Shown in pieces: positions 5,788-8,755 of a stretch of 8,755 nt of DNA. The translations under genes were made by a program, and so were the position numbers. Under the pieces are notes generated by a model, which was not told the DNA's origin, ran no database searches, and worked only from the letters and a program-made list of their open reading frames with translations. This DNA is from an uncultured Lachnospiraceae bacterium (GTDB lineage: Bacteria; Bacillota; Clostridia; Lachnospirales; Lachnospiraceae). The stretch spans positions 1-8,755 of the forward strand of contig CAMOQY010000050.1 of the NCBI GenBank assembly GCA_946623295.1. Direction: 5' to 3'. Position 1 is the first letter of the stretch; each line of letters opens with the position of its first letter.

Positions 5788-6975
5788 ATGAAGATTTTGG
5801 TAGTTAACTGCGGGAGCTCATCCCTGAAGTATCAGCTTATCGATTCCGAGACCGAGGTCATGGAGGCGAAGGGTCTCTGCGAGAGGATCGGTATCGACGG
5901 GCGCCTGACTCATCAGGTCACCGGCAAGGATAAGTACGTAGTCGAGGCTCCCATGCCTGACCATACCGCCGCCATCGAGCTTGTCATGAAGGCTCTTGTG
6001 GATCCCGAGCACGGCGTTATCGCTTCTACGGATGAGATCGATGCCATCGGCCACCGCGTACTGCACGGCGGACCTACTCTGACCACCCCCATGCTGGTCG
6101 ATCAGCACGTAAAGGACGTCATCCGCGAGTGCTTTGATCTTGGACCTCTGCACAATCCCGCAAATCTCATGGGTATCGAGGCCTGCGAGGCGGCAATGCC
6201 CGGCAAGCCCAACGCTGTCGTTTTTGATACGACTTTTGGCATGGCCATGCCCGAGAGCCATTATCTCTATGCTATTCCCTATAAATATTATGAAAAGTAC
6301 GGTGTCCGCCGCTACGGCTTCCACGGCACCAGCCATACCTTCGTCTCTCAGGAAGCTATCAAGTTCGGCGGCCTGAAGCCCGACGCAAAGGTCATCGTAT
6401 GCCATCTGGGCAACGGTGCTTCCGTATCCGCATCCATCGGCGGCAAGTGCGTGGATACTTCCATGGGTCTTACCCCGCTTGAGGGCCTGATCATGGGCAC
6501 CCGCTCAGGCGATGTCGATCCGGCCGTAGTCCAGTATATTGCCAACAAAGAGGGCATGGATGTCAACGAGGTACTTAACCTTCTGAACAAGAAGTCGGGT
6601 ATGCTGGGTCTCTCCGGCGTCTCCAGCGACTTCCGTGATGTCGAGGCCGCAAAGAACGAGGGCAATCACCTTGCCGCGGTCGCTCTTGAGGCTTTCCGTT
6701 ATCGCGTAGCCAAGTACATCGGCGCATACACCGCTGCCATGAACGGCGTGGATGCCATCGCCTTTACCGCAGGCGTCGGCGAGAACGACAAGGTCGCCCG
6801 CAAGGAGATCTGCAGCTACCTCACCTACCTCGGCGTTAAGATCGATGACGAGCGCAACGATGTCCGCGGCGTGAACCGCGTCATCTCTGCCGATGATTCA
6901 GCAGTCAAGGTCATGCTTATCCCTACCAACGAGGAGCTGGCCATCGCCCGCGAGACCGTCGCGCTGATCAAATAA
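5788..6975 (+). CDS. ackA: Acetate kinase
   Basis: 395 residues, the standard length. It makes ATP and acetate from acetyl phosphate and ADP in the cytoplasm, the last step of acetate fermentation. The ASKHA-fold motifs are all present: VNCGSSSLKY (Asn7), GHRVLHGG (Arg90), LHNPAN (His122), FDTTFG (Asp147), FHGTSH (His179), HLGNGAS, GTRSGDVDP (Arg239), FTAGVGEN and the C-terminal TNEELAIARET. AGGAGG lies 8 bases before the ATG. Codon use differs from its neighbours: isoleucine is nearly always ATC, with no ATA that I noticed, whereas the kinase and fmt genes use ATA often, which is what a strongly expressed gene shows. The phosphotransacetylase gene (pta), often adjacent, is not in the window. 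Own promoter and terminator suggest a monocistronic unit. Confidence 0.98.
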   Translation: MKILVVNCGSSSLKYQLIDSETEVMEAKGLCERIGIDGRLTHQVTGKDKYVVEAPMPDHTAAIELVMKALVDPEHGVIASTDEIDAIGHRVLHGGPTLTTPMLVDQHVKDVIRECFDLGPLHNPANLMGIEACEAAMPGKPNAVVFDTTFGMAMPESHYLYAIPYKYYEKYGVRRYGFHGTSHTFVSQEAIKFGGLKPDAKVIVCHLGNGASVSASIGGKCVDTSMGLTPLEGLIMGTRSGDVDPAVVQYIANKEGMDVNEVLNLLNKKSGMLGLSGVSSDFRDVEAAKNEGNHLAAVALEAFRYRVAKYIGAYTAAMNGVDAIAFTAGVGENDKVARKEICSYLTYLGVKIDDERNDVRGVNRVISADDSAVKVMLIPTNEELAIARETVALIK

Positions 6976-7013
6976 AACGCTTTAGTTCTTACGGCGTCAG
7001 ACTGCAATTAATT

Positions 7014-7069
7014 AGTGACGACTTTTATGTTAAGGCGCGTTTGCCTTTGCATAAAGCCGTCACTTTTTT
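7014..7069 (+). terminator. Long hairpin terminator of ackA
   Basis: AGTGACG (7014-7020) pairs with CGTCACT (7058-7064), TTTATG (7024-7029) with CATAAA (7050-7055) and AAGGC (7032-7036) with GCCTT (7043-7047), around the loop GCGTTT; TTTTTT (7064-7069) follows. Eighteen pairs in three blocks make a long, interrupted stem. CGTCA at 6995-6999 could instead pair with TGACG at 7016-7020 and disturb the lower stem. It ends 94 bases after the ackA stop. Confidence 0.75.
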
Positions 7070-7342
7070 ATTTGTTCATATGCATTCAATCGTTTGATAC
7101 GTCACTTATCCGCTGCTGCACTTATATACATAAAAAGAGTAATGAGTATATAAGCCTGCCAATTGAAAGACTATATGCCCTGGTACAGCTCCCTTTGAGC
7201 AGGCGGATATATTTGCTTCGAGCGAACAAGCAAGTAATTCCTCATTCGTTCGGTCGTATTGGTATAGTTTATAGACCGGTTAGCTTTTACGTGATCACTT
7301 GCAGGTCTTTGTATCTAATGGTTTATGAGTTCAGAGAGACCA

Positions 7343-7393
7343 TTTATCCATGGCGATAAACGGAAATGAGCTTTTTTATCGAAAACCGTTTAT
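7343..7393. repeat. Competing hairpins around GATAAACGG
   Basis: GATAAA at 7355-7360 can pair in three mutually exclusive ways: with TTTATC at 7343-7348 (loop CATGGC), with TTTATCG at 7375-7381 (using CGATAAA 7354-7360), or as ATAAACGG (7356-7363) with CCGTTTAT (7386-7393). The last is followed by TTTTTCTTT, giving a terminator-like form. Confidence 0.5.
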
Positions 7394-7486
7394 TTTTCTT
7401 TAGCGTTTCAGACTCGCTGCAAGGAAATAGAATGCGCAAATTACATAAAATGCATATATTAACCGATATTTATATGAATTTCATCT

Positions 7487-7501
7487 AATTGTCTCACAAT
7501 T
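7487..7501. repeat. AATTGT-CTC-ACAATT dyad
   Basis: A 6-3-6 perfect inverted repeat inside the spacer of the larger inverted repeat. It could be the tip of a stem or a small operator; I do not recognise it. Confidence 0.4.
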
Positions 7502-7514
7502 GTTTGCTTTGAGT

Positions 7515-7534
7515 CGCCTGAATTCGCCTGGATT
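7515..7534 (+). repeat. Two tandem 10-base units CGCCTGAATT / CGCCTGGATT
   Basis: Adjacent direct repeats with one mismatch, in the right part of the spacer of the larger inverted repeat. The only short tandem repeat I found in the window. Confidence 0.6.
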
Positions 7535-7541
7535 AGCTGAA

Positions 7542-7585
7542 AAAATAAACGGTTTTCATACTTTTTTGCAAAAAATGTTTATTTT
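7542..7585. repeat. Hairpin with an internal TTTTTTGCAAAAAA palindrome
   Basis: AAAATAAAC (7542-7550) pairs with GTTTATTTT (7577-7585). The loop contains the 14-base palindrome at 7562-7575. The left arm is shared with the 177-base inverted repeat, so the two pairings exclude each other. Confidence 0.55.
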
Positions 7586-7615
7586 CAAGGAAGAAGCAGT
7601 CCAAAAACACAGGAT

Positions 7616-7670
7616 GCTTTTGCCATTTGTATCAGCAAAGCGGATTTTTACGCGTTTGCCCGGTGCCGGG
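7616..7670 (+). promoter_or_regulatory. Overlapping alternative hairpins upstream of the fmt promoters
   Basis: GCAAAGC (7635-7641) can pair upstream with GCTTTTGC (7616-7623, one bulged T), followed by GGATTTTTA, or downstream with CGC and TTTGC (7651-7659). A short CCCG/CGGG hairpin (7659-7670) follows. The first form resembles a weak terminator that would protect fmt from read-through. Confidence 0.4.
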
Positions 7671-7708
7671 AGCTGAAGTCAACAATTCTTTTATTGAACG
7701 CATTATTG

Positions 7709-7717
7709 TGATATAAT
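7709..7717 (+). promoter_or_regulatory. Upstream promoter before fmt (extended -10 TGATATAAT)
   Basis: A perfect TATAAT (7712-7717) with TG at 7709-7710. The -35 is poor (TTTATT at 16 bases, TTTTAT at 17), as is typical for extended -10 promoters. Transcription would start near 7724, about 120 bases before the fmt start. Confidence 0.6.
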
Positions 7718-7724
7718 GTGCGGC

Positions 7725-7805
7725 GCAGCAGATCAATTACGGTGAAACAAGAAATGCCTGACTAAGTCAGCTGCAAAAGACTTCGGAACTTGATGCCGGG
7801 GCAGC
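7725..7805 (+). promoter_or_regulatory. Structured segment between the two fmt promoters
   Basis: GCTGC (7770-7774) can pair with GCAGC upstream (7725-7729) or GCAGC downstream (7801-7805). The palindrome CTGACTAAGTCAG (7758-7770) lies in between. It would be the leader of any transcript from the upstream promoter. No known riboswitch core was recognised. Confidence 0.35.
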
Positions 7806-7818
7806 GTTAGAGTATAAT
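7790..7818 (+). promoter_or_regulatory. Main sigma-A promoter of fmt
   Basis: TTGATG (7790-7795) and a perfect TATAAT (7813-7818) with 17-base spacing. Transcription would start near 7825, leaving a leader of about 20 bases that contains GGAGG at 7833-7837, 6 bases before the ATG. Confidence 0.8.
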
Positions 7819-7843
7819 CCTGACGTTTGATCGGAGGATAATA

Positions 7844-8755
7844 ATGAGACTGGTTTATATGGGAACACCTGATATAGCCGTTCCTGCGCTTGAAGCGCTG
7901 ATAGAGGCGGGGCATGACGTGGCGGCTGTTGTAACGCAGCCCGACAGGGCGCAGGGCAGACACAAGGAGCTTGTACCTCCGCCTGTCAAGGCAGCTGCGC
8001 TGGCTCATAATATACCCGTACTCCAGCCGGAAAAAGCCTCAGCCCCGGATTTTATAGAGGAGCTGCGGAAGTACGAGCCTGAATTGATCATCGTAATGGC
8101 ATACGGCCAGATCCTTAAAAAAACTCTTCTCGAGCTTCCGCCTCTCGGCTGCATCAATATCCACGCGTCGCTGCTTCCAAAGTACAGAGGCGCCGCTCCG
8201 ATATCGGCTGTCATTCTGGCCGGAGAAGAAAAGACCGGCGTAACGACCATGTATATGGACGAGGGGCTGGATACCGGAGATATGCTGTTGAAGGAGGTTG
8301 TGGATATCGCCGATGACGAAACGGCGCAGAGCCTTGAGACAAAAATCGCGGCAATTGGCGGCAGTCTTATTGTAAAAACACTGGACAGCCTGCAGGCCGG
8401 GACACTGGTCCGTGAAAAACAAAATGACAAAGAGGCCACTTACGTCAAGATGATCCGCAAAGAAGAAGGCCAGATCGACTGGACCGCGAGCGCGGTCGAT
8501 ATAGAGCGGCGCATCCGGGCTTTTTATCCCTGGCCCGGGACATATACCTGGCATAACGGCGGCAGGATCAAGATATATGCCGCGGACGTTATGGGGATAG
8601 CAGGCAGCGTCCCGGCGGGAACGGTCGTTTCCGCTGCCGGCGGCAGGATAATAGTTGCCTGTGGTGAAGGTGCGCTGAGTATCACCTCGCTTCAGAGTGA
8701 AGGCAAAAAACGCATGGACGCGGCTGATTTCCTCAGAGGGTACAGGATCTCCGCG
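7844..8755 (+). CDS. fmt: Methionyl-tRNA formyltransferase (3' end outside window)
   Basis: 304 residues are visible and the frame is still open at the window edge; typical Fmt is about 310-315 residues, so only the last few are missing. It transfers the formyl group of 10-formyltetrahydrofolate to Met on the initiator tRNA. The N-terminal formyltransferase domain begins MRLVYMGTPDIAVPALEAL and has the folate-binding VTQPDRAQGR loop (30-39). The catalytic set is complete: Asn105 and His107 in INIHASLLPKYRGAAPI and Asp143 in LDTGDML. The tRNA-contacting C-terminal domain (about 205-304) contains IDWTASAVDIERRIRAFYPWPG and ends LQSEGKKRMDAADFLRGY. GGAGG lies 6 bases before the ATG at 7844. The usual upstream partners def and priA are absent; instead the gene has its own tandem promoters after a long non-coding stretch, so it is transcribed independently of ackA. 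Confidence 0.96.
   Translation, partial: MRLVYMGTPDIAVPALEALIEAGHDVAAVVTQPDRAQGRHKELVPPPVKAAALAHNIPVLQPEKASAPDFIEELRKYEPELIIVMAYGQILKKTLLELPPLGCINIHASLLPKYRGAAPISAVILAGEEKTGVTTMYMDEGLDTGDMLLKEVVDIADDETAQSLETKIAAIGGSLIVKTLDSLQAGTLVREKQNDKEATYVKMIRKEEGQIDWTASAVDIERRIRAFYPWPGTYTWHNGGRIKIYAADVMGIAGSVPAGTVVSAAGGRIIVACGEGALSITSLQSEGKKRMDAADFLRGYRISA

Larger units (their letters stand above)
7381..7557. repeat. 17-base perfect inverted repeat enclosing 143 bases
   Basis: The left arm 7381-7397 (GAAAACCGTTTATTTTT) is the exact reverse complement of the right arm 7541-7557. TAT/ATA outside (7377-7379 and 7558-7560) extends it across one extra C. The spacer holds no open frame. Size and layout resemble a miniature inverted-repeat element or the closing stem of a long RNA. 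I see no clear target-site duplication. Confidence 0.7.
7070..7708. other. AT-rich non-coding island between ackA and the fmt promoters
   Basis: I find no credible gene here. G+C is about 34% over 7321-7560 by my count, well below the flanking genes. The one plus-strand frame (7015-7359) starts with GTG inside the ackA terminator stem, has no ribosome site and resembles nothing known. Instead there are many dyads: GCCTGC/GCAGGC (7154-7159 and 7199-7204), TTGCTT/AAGCAA (7213-7218 and 7228-7233), AATGGT/ACCATT (7317-7322 and 7339-7344), plus the repeats listed separately. It could be a degraded gene, a small mobile remnant, or an untranslated RNA. Confidence 0.6.

Noticed and set aside
5818..6405. 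195-residue minus-strand frame opposite ackA
   Set aside because: Antisense to a highly conserved enzyme; produced by the strong codon bias of ackA.
7343..7351. DnaA-box-like TTTATCCATG suggesting a replication origin
   Set aside because: Only one imperfect box, no cluster, no dnaA or dnaN nearby.
7015..7359. 114-residue plus-strand frame in the AT-rich island
   Set aside because: Starts with GTG inside the ackA terminator stem, lacks a ribosome site, and has an implausible composition rich in Leu, Arg, Tyr and Cys with no recognisable motif. A degraded gene cannot be excluded.
7343..7587. CRISPR array
   Set aside because: The repeated motifs are short, alternate in strand and are unevenly spaced; no regular repeat-spacer pattern and no cas genes.
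7725..7805. Riboswitch (folate, SAM or cyclic-di-GMP type) in the fmt leader
   Set aside because: None of the conserved cores I know could be found; only short alternative stems.
8039..8554. 171-residue minus-strand frame opposite fmt
   Set aside because: Shadow of fmt, whose catalytic residues are intact in the plus frame.

Overview
The window looks like chromosomal DNA from a Bacillota (Firmicutes) bacterium of class Clostridia, most likely a Lachnospiraceae relative. The evidence is a spore-associated GerW/YtfJ protein, a DUF5721-like protein (a family I associate with Lachnospiraceae), a QueH-type epoxyqueuosine reductase, strong GGAGG ribosome binding sites and sigma-A style promoters. 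Coding DNA is moderately GC-rich (one ackA line counts to 60%), while the one long non-coding stretch counts to about 34% G+C over 7321-7560. I see no CRISPR array, tRNA, rRNA, transposase or phage gene.

Layout. 2-316: 3' part of a GerW-family protein. 335-1255: EamA-type transporter. 1275-1934: TIGR01906/DUF1461 membrane protein. These three are closely spaced on the plus strand with no terminator between them. 2043-2228: rpmB (ribosomal protein L28), with its own promoter, a leader hairpin and a textbook terminator. 2474-4626: an OmpR-type response regulator and its histidine kinase, overlapping by ATGA and preceded by a 190-base leader with a strong hairpin. 4611-5081, minus strand: DUF5721-like protein, whose 3' end overlaps the kinase gene by 16 bases. 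5127-5681: queH, divergent from the DUF5721 gene across a 45-base gap. 5788-6975: ackA (acetate kinase), with its own promoter and a long hairpin terminator. 6976-7843: an 868-base AT-rich stretch with no credible gene but many inverted repeats. 7844-8755: fmt (methionyl-tRNA formyltransferase), cut off by the window just before its stop.

How the genes work together: most are independent housekeeping or sensory units, covering ribosome assembly (rpmB), initiator-tRNA formylation (fmt), tRNA wobble modification (queH), acetate/ATP formation (ackA) and signal transduction. Only the regulator-kinase pair is a clear functional pair. The queH/DUF5721 divergon and the gerW-eamA-DUF1461 run are linked only by position.

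The part that ordinary annotation does not explain is 7065-7843. It has alternating plus/minus copies of an ATAAACGG-type motif that can form competing hairpins, a 17-base perfect inverted repeat enclosing 143 bases, a small tandem repeat, and two sigma-A promoters in series before fmt. It could hold an undescribed structured RNA, a small inverted-repeat element, or only regulatory debris. The sequence alone does not decide this.
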